Source: Actinomucor elegans (taxonomy: Eukaryota > Mucoromycota > Mucoromycetes > Mucorales > Mucoraceae). Taken from it: a DNA stretch of 64,000 nucleotides. Of the stretch, positions 24,108 through 34,175 are shown one piece after another. The stretch is from assembly GCA_026027325.1 (NCBI GenBank), contig JAMSLZ010000001.1:992001-1056000 (forward strand), given 5' to 3'. The notes under the pieces are model-generated. The model was given only the letters and a program-made list of their open reading frames with translations, did not search any database and was not told the DNA's origin. The position numbers and the translations under genes are program-made. How positions within the stretch are numbered: position 1 is the first letter of the stretch; each line of letters starts with the position of its first letter.

Positions 24108-24976
24108 TTATTTCTTTTGCAACATATACATTCTAACAGCAAATAAACCAGCAGGAAGCCCTTGTTGGACTTCCTCTTTAATAACAGTTAAACCAGACTC
24201 CTCAAACAGTCTTTTGAGCTCATCATTAGGTCTGGTGATACTACTATCCTCATCATCCACCAAAGCCTCAAAAGATGCATTATTTTCCTTTACACCAATA
24301 AGACCATTGGGTTTCAATCCCTTGATGCAACGCTTAAAAAACGCGATGAAGTGTTCTAAACACGAGAATATCAATATATTTTTGTTATAGTATTCATAAT
24401 TACTTACCATCTGTCAAATGGCCAAGAACCCATTGGCACCAGATCAAATCATAACGTCCTTCTTCTGGTGTGAAATCCTGCAATCCTTGACATAAGACCT
24501 CGCCAATTTTACCTTCCTTGATCTCTTGAGCCAAATAGCTTGATTTAGCTGTTTCTACAAAAGATGGTGCTTGCTCAACAAGGTCCACCTTTTGAAAAGG
24601 TACAGCCAACAAAAAGTTCTTTGTGACGCGACCAATACCAGCTCCACAATCACAGGCATAACCGTTCGTAATCACGGGTTCTTTGAGTTTTTTGTTATTG
24701 GCACCTCTTTTACCGTGTACGAATTCGTCTATAAAATTAAGCGATCCTTTCACGTCAACAGGATCAACTACAGAGAAACCGCCCAACATGCCGTCAACAG
24801 TAGGTGTTACGCCATTCCAATAATCTTGGGCTTTAGTGTACCATTCTGGTTGCTTCATAAGCTTGGCATGATCTTCCTAATTTGAGGTATTTCTATTAGA
24901 TTTATAGAATTTTCGCGTTTACGACTCCAGTAATATTAAATGCTTGGAATTTTTCTAAACTTACAGTTGTTGACAT
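24108..24976 (-). CDS. NTMT1: N-terminal Xaa-Pro-Lys alpha-N-methyltransferase (NTMT1/Tae1 family)
   Basis: Three exons: 24965-24976 (only MSTT), 24408-24876 and 24108-24355, with introns of 88 and 52 nt; 242 aa. Family blocks are clear: WYTKAQDYWNGVTPTVDGMLGG, the SAM-binding motif I ACDCGAGIGRVTK (about residues 78-90), DLVEQAP, YDLIWCQWVLGHLTD and GLIGVKEN. It should methylate the alpha-amino group of X-Pro-Lys N-termini, such as ribosomal proteins, using S-adenosylmethionine. The first exon codes only four residues. The 3' end abuts the convergent ABC gene, so their 3' UTRs must overlap. Confidence 0.92.
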
Positions 24977-25534
24977 GGTATTAATTTAACGATTAACAAA
25001 AGAGATCTGTGAAAAAAAAACAAAGGCGACAGGCTTGAACGCTTGATAAATTCTGAGCGGTGATTTAATAAAGCGTTTTGGGTTGGTGGAAACTATTGTT
25101 GTAGTGGCCATTTTTAGCACTTGCAAAGATTCCTTTGGTTACTTCTACCGACTTTCTAATACTATTTGGTTTGCGTAGAATTCGATTATGCATTGAATAG
25201 TGCAAAGTTTATAATTGTTTTTCATCTAAAAAAATTCAATCATTAAGAAATTATACACGATTTTTTTTTTTTGTTCTCAAAAAATAACTATCAGAGCATA
25301 CGTATTGATGCAATAAATGTATTTTAATTATAAGCAATGCTTTTAAAATGGAATGTTTACGGTCAAAAGTTTATGTAAAATTTTGATAAATCGGAGCTAA
25401 GAAGGTTTGTCTTGAGAAAAGTTTAATTTGTCTTACTCGAACTGAATCGCACTCGGTCCTTGAATCAGTCTCACAAGCAAGTAATAAAAAACGGCTTGGT
25501 AGTGAGCTTTTTTATGCTACTCATTAGTTAATTC
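24977..25534. other. Divergent promoter region, no gene seen
   Basis: AT-rich spacer between the methyltransferase (reverse) and BRCC36 (forward) start codons; contains a T run (25261-25272). Confidence 0.5.
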
Positions 25535-26835
25535 ATGTTAAGTCAAGTTATAATTCCTGCAAATATTTATCATTTAATACTATCTCATGCATTCTCGACT
25601 GAAAATGTAAGACTTGTGAAGACAATTCTTGAATATAAACTCATTCTACACCATAGGAAGAGATCATTGGTATGCTGATTGGTCATTGGGAGGTAATATT
25701 GAAGAAATTTCAACGTATTTGGCATATATATAACCCTTTTGGATAGACAATCCCGAGCAATAATCCATTTATTGCTACTAAAACAGTTGCTCGCGTCAAA
25801 TATATATCATTTTTAACACGATCAGATAAACGCAAAGACAGAGTCGAAATAGCGCCTGAAAGTTTGCATTTGGCGGCACTTGAGGCAGAGGTATGTGTAT
25901 TTTCTGGGTAATATTACATGATTCATGGTTGTACCTTTAGGAATTTGGCAAGAAAACAGGTCTACCCATGATGGTTATTGGTTGGGTAATTGCATTCTAC
26001 AGAGTCAAAAGGAAAGCAACACTAACCTTTGTTATATAGTATCATAGCCATCCTCATATCACCGTATTTCCTTCTCACGTCGGTAAGAAGATTATCTCTT
26101 TTATGTGAGAAACACCAACTGATATGTTTGTTGTAGATGTAAGAACGCAGTTATCGCAGCAATTGATGGATGAAAAATTCTTTGGTATCATTGTGTCATG
26201 TTTTGATACCAGTAATGATAATGTATGAGCACTAATTGTACAGATTAAGCTATTGTACTAAGCATTCATTATCATAGACCGAGAAGATACAAATAACTTG
26301 TTTTCAATCTCAAGAGAACAAAGATACCCGCACTCCAGAGAAGATCGATATACCTTTGTTAATAGAACCTTGCTCTTCACCAACACCTGAGGATATACGC
26401 GATCTACAGATCAAATTGCCAGAGCATATGTATGAGGAATATAAGAAAGAGTACTCAGTATCAAATGATCGCGTTAAATACGATTTGAGATCAGTTAAAA
26501 ATGTAAACCTGTCCAGTCTACCCAACACACTGACTCAACTATACAATGCTGGTGTATACGGTCAGTTAATTACAAGTCTAGTAGATCATATGATAGTACC
26601 AGCGACGCATACATTAGACCTGAAATCAATAGAACTAGATAAAGAGGTTAGCAATTTAGACATGGCTTTATAGTAGATACTTATCTATTCGAACTAGATT
26701 GAAACGTTAAAGCAATACAAGGAAAAACTACTGTCGTCGTCCACGCCGTCAATACCGTCTACTAGTACATCAACAGTCGCGTCACCTATACCAACTGCAT
26801 CTCGTACTATGGATGATTATTTAATCCAGCTATAA
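25535..26835 (+). CDS. BRCC3: BRCC36-like JAMM deubiquitinase (K63-linked ubiquitin)
   Basis: Eight exons: 25535-25606, 25657-25692, 25747-25890, 25941-25985, 26040-26082, 26137-26222, 26278-26646, 26698-26835, giving 310 aa. Introns are 50-55 nt. The MPN+ core is intact: EEIIGMLIG near residues 25-33 supplies the Glu, and YHSHPHITVFPSHVD (100-114) supplies the zinc ligands His101, His103 and Asp114 plus Ser111. FFGIIVSCFD follows. The length matches animal BRCC36 (about 316 aa). BRCC36 trims K63-linked ubiquitin in the BRISC and BRCA1-A complexes with Abraxas/KIAA0157-type partners. The last exon is Ser/Thr/Pro-rich, and its donor GTTAGC is atypical. Rec8 starts only 60 bp downstream on the same strand. 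Confidence 0.9.
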
Positions 26836-26895
26836 TACAATAAATCACTGATCCGTTTCTCTTTTATCTTTTTTTTTTTTCGATTAGCAAAAGTC

Positions 26896-28894
26896 ATGGA
26901 CTTTTTAAGTAAAGATATGAGAGATGATACCAAGCGTCTTAGGATTGCCTGGCAAGTATCATCTTATTAGATACAAGCCTATAGAAAAAAAAATAATTCT
27001 AGTATGTAGGAATGCTGCAACTACGACCATAAGACCTACTATTGCTGCTGGTAAATTCAAAAAAGGCATGCTTAAGCGCGAGACTATTCTGTCATTTGAC
27101 ATACCTAAGCTATGGTATATCATGCACCAGCAGTAAATACGCCTTTCTTATAGTTTTAAATAGTAAACTTTTGGATAATGAAGAACATCATATGCTGCTT
27201 CGAACAAAGGCACACTTGTTATATGGAGCTTCCAAGATCATGAGACAGCAATCCTTCTTTTTATATGGTATGTCATAGATGTTCTGATTAGATAGTTATT
27301 ATTAATTATATTGACAAATCAGAGGATTCTGTTCAATTGAGCAATAAGCTAAAATATGGTTTGATTGACCCTGCACGACGATTACAGATTAATATGGACA
27401 GACCAATCGTATAGTAAAAATAGAGCCTAAAGTATCTAAAAGTAACTTGTCATGTAATATGTGAGTTTGATTCTAGTGCAATCACGCTATTAGAACGAGA
27501 AGATTTGATAGAGTTTTCAACTCCTTCCAATGTCCCCGCGTTTTCTCATTTGGTATGACAGATCTTGCGTGCATATACCTTGCTGACAATTGTATGATCT
27601 AGTATGACTATAACAGTACACGTCCAAACCAAAGAGACAACGCTATAGAAGAACTTGATGAAAGCATCGGTTCACTTCTCATGCTAGGCGGTGCTTCTTC
27701 TATCAATTTGCCTTCAAGTGAGTTAGAGTATCAAGAACATATGCATTTTAGATTGTCTGGTCCCTTAGATGATCAGCGGCAGCAGCAGCAACAGCAGCTT
27801 AATAGCCAATCTAATATTATAATGACAAATGTTGAGGACGAGAGCTTCCAAGAACAAGATATGGGGCTGTTTGATACAGAAATGGATTATAATGATACTA
27901 TGCAAGTGTTTACTATTAAAACAATACAGAACTTTACATATGGACCAAGTCATTTAACTCCTATTTAATAATATAGCAATGACTTTGGAGAATATCGCGG
28001 ACTAGAAGTCGAAATAGACAAGAGCAAGGAACAAGATGACATTGTATTTGATTTTCCTACACTTAGAGCTGCAGATATGCCTCAGCAAGCCTCACACAAT
28101 GCAGCAGCTCGTTATAATACAGCTCCTAACCAAGTAAGACATTTATATTAATCACACAGAACCTAAACTAATCTTTTATGTACATGCGCGTGGAATTTAG
28201 GTAGCTGCTCATCATACGTCTCCCTCAAGAAGCCTTAACAATGGTCCTATTCACAATATCAATACTAGTAGCCCTCCATCATTGATTCAAGAGGAGAATG
28301 AAGATGGAGAAGAGATGGATGCAAGCTTTCATTCAGTCACTACTGAGATGTACAACTCTATAGTACCTCATAGTGCGCCAATTGTTGCTTCTCAAATATC
28401 ACCAACAGTGAATCGACCTCGTATAGTCAAAAGGATGGTTGTAACTGACCCTCAAGACACTGTCTTGTCTTTCACAAAATATACTACGGATCCCATTGTC
28501 AATATACATCCTCAAAAGCGCAAACCCAATGAGAAACAAAGACTGGATCAGATTAAAAGTATGCTTCGGGTCCCTTCCATTGCGCTTAACCCTTTTCAAA
28601 CTGGACAGCAGCAGAAAGAATTAGGTTTTTTTAATAAGAACCGGTTATTTGAGAATTCACATCATCAGCAGGTATTACGTTAAGATCTACTATAGATGCT
28701 TGTTGTTACTTATGCCTTAATGCTAGTCTGATACCGAATATGCAAGAACTATTGAGAAATCCAGACGCTTTGATCATCGTCGTGACACTAGTGGATCTTC
28801 ATCCTCGTACCAGACTTTGTTGGGAGGGCATAATCATAGTGCTGCTTTATCGATGCGTTCTACTTCAGGTACGGTTTAAAGAAAATCAACTGTT

Positions 28895-28928
<34 letters not shown>

Positions 28929-29599
28929 GACTCATTTTATATTATTAGATATACATACTCCTGATATACACAATCTTGACCTTGGTGGAGAAGTAGATGT
29001 TAGGCAAGTTTCTGTTTGGAGATAGGAGTCAATTTCGATGATTAAGCAAAAGGGCTCACCTATCAACTTGAACAATAGACAGGAGGGCAATAATGCCAGA
29101 TGGCAATTCGGAAACAACACCAATTTGTTCAATGATAATGCCGGCAACTATACCATCGACTACAGCTACATAGATTTTGGTAACACTTTTATTGCAACTT
29201 CATTATACCTTTACTTAATAACATATAAATTAGATCAAGTACTTCCAATTCAAAGCCTGCAGCCAGATGAGACTCTCCGTGAAGGCGTCAACAGATTTTA
29301 TGAGTAAGTAATAAAACCGACAAGGTGGTATGTGGCTAACAAACAAGGTTTATATATAGGGAAATTCACGACTTGGTCTGCGTAGCAGGTACAGACAAGT
29401 TACATGTTGATGATTATTTCAAATCAAAGACGAGAACTCAAGTTTCTATGTCGTTTTATTATATTCTTGGTAAGGCTCCTCAGAGAGGGCTCCTGTTTTA
29501 TTATTAACTATGTTTAAAACAGAACTTACTTCAAAGAACAAGATTCGATCTACTCAAGCAGAACCTTATGGCCCTATTGACATTGAAATGAGGATTTAA
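26896..29599 (+). CDS. REC8: Rec8-type kleisin subunit of (meiotic) cohesin
   Basis: Fourteen exons inferred: 26896-26951, 27010-27114, 27164-27267, 27323-27408, 27466-27552, 27603-27907, 27977-28133, 28201-28671, 28727-28868, 28949-28998, 29047-29179, 29234-29303, 29360-29469, 29523-29599; about 650 aa. The N-terminus (LRIAWNAATT ... GMLKRETILSFDIPKLC, RTKAHLLYGASKIMRQQ) fits the Rad21/Rec8 domain that binds Smc3. The end (HVDDYFKSKTRTQVSMSFYYIL, then EPYGPIDIEMRI) fits the winged helix that binds Smc1. AITLLEREDLIEF also suits Rec8. Intron 1 needs a GC-AG donor (GCAAGT). The exon 5 acceptor and the junctions near 27908 and 28999 are uncertain. A short Gln run sits in exon 6. Confidence 0.8.
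28895..28928. repeat. CTA trinucleotide microsatellite in a Rec8 intron
   Basis: About eleven CTA units within intron 9 (28869-28948). Confidence 0.85.
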
Positions 29600-30028
29600 C
29601 CAAAAAGGACAAAAAAGGCTAAAAAGAACATTTGCACATTACACGCGAATCATTTGCTATTATAGTCTAGTACATACTCTAATAACTTATCAATTTGCCA
29701 AGAACATTATCGATATAAACGAAGGATAGTTTTTATTTTTATTGTTTTATTCAAGAATCATATACAAAGGGGATCAAAAGGTCGCACATAAGTTTTTTTT
29801 TTTTTATATGATGAATACTGGAGATACATAATCATCTAGTAAGCGCTTGCATAAAGATATTGGGTTCTTCTGTATGGACAAGCCAAAATAAGCTTTAAAG
29901 AAAGGCTGGAACTGTAGAAAAATAAAATAAAAGCATAGTAATGTCTCTTTCTCGGCTATAGAATGTAACACGATAGATAGCAGCTGAGAAAAAGGAAAGG
30001 GTATAATATGTGGAATTACAGAAGCGGT
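29600..30028. other. Convergent 3' flanks of Rec8 and the zinc-finger gene
   Basis: No gene seen; AT-rich, likely 3' UTR and terminator sequence for both genes. Confidence 0.5.
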
Positions 30029-30430
30029 TTATAGATTTCGGTAACGTCTACTTCCTGTATCTTTCATTGCTTGTATTACTGGGCTCATCCTGCAAATATC
30101 TTCCATACGTAAATGGCGCTTTAACGCGTCTGTTCGTGCAAAGGCTTTTGAGCAGTTTAGACAAGCGTAAGGTTTAGCTCCTGTATGAACCCGAATGTGA
30201 CGCTGAAGATCGTGCTTGCGAGCAAATGATCTCGGGCAGACATGGCATGAAAATGGTTTGTTTAGTGGTTGATAATGAGGCGCGTACATTGATGAGCGGT
30301 GCACTTTTTTCTGATCTACTTTGGTGGATGGCAAGACAGATCTAAAATCACTGCTATTGCTACTACTGCTATTACTACTACTGATACTGCTACTGCTGCT
30401 ACTTCTGCTGCTACTTCTGCTGCTACTGCT

Positions 30431-30470
<40 letters not shown>

Positions 30471-30880
30471 CTGTTGGTACCAGGTGTTTGGAAAGCCGAG
30501 AAAGGTATAATTAAAGATTGAAAGGTATCCAGGTCAGGAGTCGGTGATGAAGGGCAAGATGGCCAATTGGTACCAGAGGGTGAGGGCACTACATTGACCT
30601 CTGGCGAAGCGGACGAGGCTGTTACGGATTGACTTATATTGAAATCATAAACACTGTTATCAAAACTGGTGTTCATTTGCATCAAATCCCCATAGTAATA
30701 ATTATTCAATAATTCATCTAATGGGCAAAAGCTAGTGGCAAGAAAGTTGGTCTCGAGTAATGTCTTGTGTGGCTGCTGTTCAAACATGAGCCCAGGTTGG
30801 TGTTTGGTATCGACAGAGTGAAAGAAACTGTTTTGAGTAAATGCGTCACTGTAATCGAAGAGACAATCTTGTTGGTTCAT
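30029..30880 (-). CDS. C2H2 zinc-finger transcription factor with poly-Ser tract
   Basis: Single exon, 283 aa. Two tandem C-terminal zinc fingers: CHVCPRSFARKHDLQRHIRVH (about 212-232), then, after TGAKPYA, a finger at about 240-263 of C2HC type (CLNCSKAFARTDALKRH...C). The linker and helix residues (RKHDLQRH, RTDALKRH) are typical of fungal Crz1/Prz1- and Azf1-like DNA-binding pairs. Residues about 136-177 are a long Ser run broken by Arg/Asn/Ile, coded by mixed AGC/AGT triplets. The N-terminal 130 residues are acidic, Phe/Leu/Asn-containing and probably an activation region. It is likely a nuclear transcription factor; I cannot assign its target pathway. Confidence 0.85.
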
Positions 30881-31943
30881 TGTATAGTAAAATAATGTGA
30901 GATTTAAGAGGCAAATCGATGCTTTTAAACGTCTTGTATGATATGAAGCTTGGAAATGTAAAGAAAGAAATAGAAGGTATTTCTTAAAAAAGGTATATTA
31001 CTGTAAGAGAAAGGAAGTTATTGATCAAAAATACAAAGAATCAAGCATTTATATATACTTTTTGTACAAGCATAAAGAAGCAGCAGCAGCAGCACCACCA
31101 TATGTCAGTGATGTTGTCACACAAACTGTCTGGCCTATGTAAGATCCTATTAGACTCTCCTATGTTTTCTTCGGTTATCCTATATGAATTGCTCCATTGT
31201 CTTACAGTCCTTTCAATTGTATGCTAGGGAGTTTTATATATATATATATATACTATTCAATATTTTAGTAGTATATTTCAAACATTACTCTAGTCTAAAA
31301 GGGACATTAAGAAGCATTAAAACAAGACGACGCGTAGAAATACGCACAGAAAGCAGAGGAGAACATTTGATTTCGGTGGGTAGTTATTAAATGACATATG
31401 ATGCGTAAGAGGAGTGCGTGGCATTGCTGGCAGCTGAGACAAATATCTCTATACTATAGCAGCAAGTACATTATATCACGAGAACCGTTCCAAGTACTCA
31501 AGAGAATAGAAGCATATAGAAAATAGTTGGTATATCTTTCTTTTTTGGCGCATGAAGACGGTTATTCTTGTTTTGTCTATGCGTTTAATTTATACAAACT
31601 ATACAGGGGTCAATAGGGGAAACACAGTGAAAGGGGAAACGCTCGCTGGAGACACAATGAAATATTGTGAGACCATGGCTAGTAGATGGTTACCAGTGAA
31701 TCTGAGGGAAGCACCTTCTCATCTTAAGGAACAAACATTCCAAATTGAAAAATTAGGTACAGAGGAGTAAAAGCAGTAAAGGAGAGAAACTCTTCTTTCT
31801 TGATATGAACAAGGCTGTGTATCTCAAAATATACAATTGTTTCATTGAAATATCAACGCTAAATGACTTGGCTTGGTTCCTGGGCCCAAAAGTAAACATA
31901 ATACTACTTGATTTAGATACTAAGACATTTTGTTTAACCTTAC

Positions 31944-31968
31944 AAACACACACACACACACACACACT
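31944..31968. repeat. CA dinucleotide repeat
   Basis: About twelve CA units in non-coding sequence. Confidence 0.85.
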
Positions 31969-32395
31969 TTTTTTTCCCTTTTGCTCGGTATTTTATCAAA
32001 AAGCAAAAGCTTAAAATCATTACATACTATGATAGCCGATTTTATGTACAAGGCTTTTAAAAATTTTCCAGGATTAACCGCGATTCCCCGCATTATAGGT
32101 ATAAGAACCAGCAACATAACGCTCGTTTAAGTGATAAATAGAACTATCTAGTTGAGTCTCGATTCAGAAGTACTTCATTATATATGAAACCTAATATACT
32201 TTTTGGATTGATATACTTGTGAAAAAAAAAACTCGTAGTTTATAATTAACAAAAAGCAGAAAAATCAAATTGATAAAGTCTACAAGATTACGAATTAAAC
32301 AATACATAAACATTTCAAAGAAGCTAAATCATTTGAACAGATCTTGAGTTTTATTAGATGTAGTACTTCCCTCTGGGCATTTAATATGACTTTTG

Positions 32396-32415
32396 ACCGA
32401 GATCAACCGAGATCG
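32396..32415 (+). repeat. Dispersed motif CCGAGATCNNCCGAGA (copy 2)
   Basis: ACCGAGATCAACCGAGATCG; closest match to the copy at 6767. Confidence 0.45.
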
Positions 32416-33115
32416 AATGAATACTGAAGTGCCAAGCCGCTCTGCGGAGTTTTGTATGTCAATGAATTTCTGGCACTCTGAATTTGACATTTGACATTAA
32501 AAACACAAGTTGCGGCATAAAAGATGAAGGGTGCAATTTGTCACGTTAAATGTTTAGTATGATTTTTACAGAATAAAACTCTCTTTTGAATTACGTTAGT
32601 GCTACGTTTAAAAGAATATAAAAGCTTGCTATGGAAGGCGAAAAATATTATGAATCGGAGCTTTCTGGCGCCTTTTTTAATGACTGTATCAATATGAAAA
32701 TCCATTCATTTAAAAGTAATTATATTTCGTATATTTCCCCGATATTATATCCTGGTTGGCTGTTGAAATAAAACTATTTTGTGAATCTAATCGAGGGTAC
32801 CACAGACAATTTTTTTCAACAACAGCGAGCCAATGAACTCGATGCCCTGTATTTCTGCAGCTTAAATTAACCTTTTATTCATCAAACAAAACGACTGAAT
32901 CCATGGGGGAATGATAAGGTGCTAGAGTGACGGTATAATGATTTTATAGAAATTAAAAATGACATAATAATGCATGGTTTTATGACAATAAACAAATGCC
33001 CTTTCGTTCCAATTGAATAATATTCACGATTTAGTTGTACCATTTTACCAATCGACGATTTCGAGAACTGGGTGTATAATGACAAATAGAAGCTAATAGA
33101 CTAAAAACCCCTAAT

Positions 33116-33843
33116 ATGAATTGTATGTTTAGTATATCAGCTTTGCAATCAATATATCTAGAACGTTTGTTTCGTTCTTTTTATGCAGATGATCCGAAAA
33201 CATGGGATGCTTTTCGATTCGTAATATGAACAAATCGACAATTGCCATAGCCTCTACCAAGCTTTTGATTGGAAAAGAATAGCTCGATTATTATTAAGCG
33301 ATGCGATAGGTCTTGACTGCATTTACAATGCAATTGAGTGTCCGGTATGATCTTATATATACTTCTATTGTAGATTCTATAGACTTCTTTTTATACATAA
33401 CGAACATTTATCTTACTAACGGAACCTTCTTTATCGTCGAGACAGTAAGCACAATGATCTTGTTCAGAAATCGTATCGTTTAGTTTTCAGATCCCTGTAG
33501 TTGACCAGAAAAGCGTGCGGCCTGAAGAGGCTATGCGTATCATAGGGTGGTATAACCATTGTCCTAGAGCAAGTGTAGATGATTTAACAGATAAACGCAA
33601 GAGTGCCAATAACAGCCTGTCTAGAATAGGGCATATTATGTTTTCGCGGCTGAAGTGCATCTTTTATGCTCGCTTAGGTATATTCTGTCTAATTAATGGG
33701 TATCCGTCGTTTGACAATCAAAACAATATCCTTACATGTCTGTTACTCAACCGTTCTGTTGGTTATATGTAATAGCAAAACAAATATCAACAGGAGTTCG
33801 CCCTCTTCTCCTGATATTGGACGGGTCTGAAGCAGTAGAATGA
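33116..33843 (+). CDS. Cryptic multi-exon reading frame of unknown function (possibly partly decayed)
   Basis: The 3' half splices cleanly. An exon ending at 33444 (NIYLTNGTFFIVET) is followed by a 46-nt intron (33445-33490), an exon at 33491-33677 (IPVVDQKSVRPEEAMRIIGW through FSRLKCIFYARL), a 98-nt intron (33678-33775) and a last exon at 33776-33843 (AKQISTGVRPLLLILDGSEAVE, stop). Upstream coding-like pieces are an ATG frame at 33116 (SIYLERLFRSFYADDPKTWDAF) and FDWKRIARLLLSDAIGLDCIYNAIECP. I could not link these in frame. Either there are small exons I missed or the 5' part is damaged. No family recognised. Confidence 0.4.
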
Positions 33844-34175
33844 TACACATTTATCTAGAACTTTCCTTCGCATTCGATTCTATATTTCGAGACTAAAACT
33901 GTTCTTTTTGGCTCTATAGGTTGTTTATTGAGGTTGAAAATGAATAAATGTGAAAGGAAAAAGAGATACAAGACGTGTACGTCTGCTATGATTGTGTGCT
34001 GTAATATGAAGATATATAGTGGTTTCCTATCAAAGAACAATAGGAAATGCGGTGGGTTTTTCTACTATTTTTGTACTTTTTTTTATTTAGTGTATAGATG
34101 GTAGTAAGTTTCTGTTGATAACAATCTTCCTTTATAATATATTCTTCAAGTCGATTCTTTTATATAATAAGATAT

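Larger units (their letters stand above)
30881..33115. other. Long gene-poor region
   Basis: No gene supported over about 2.2 kb. It includes a TATA dinucleotide run (31237-31252), a CA repeat (31944-31968) and one copy of the CCGAGATC..CCGAGATCG motif (32396-32415). Short frames (31552-31770 and others) lack family features. Confidence 0.5.

Noticed and set aside
29023..29025. In-frame TAG in Rec8 as evidence of a pseudogene
   Set aside because: A 48-nt intron (28999-29046) removes it and keeps frame; the C-terminal winged-helix exons downstream are intact.
30299..30521. Ala/Thr- and Leu-rich forward frames
   Set aside because: Readings of the poly-Ser triplet repeat from the zinc-finger gene on the wrong strand.
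31552..31770. 72-codon forward frame
   Set aside because: No domain, no supporting exons; near microsatellites.
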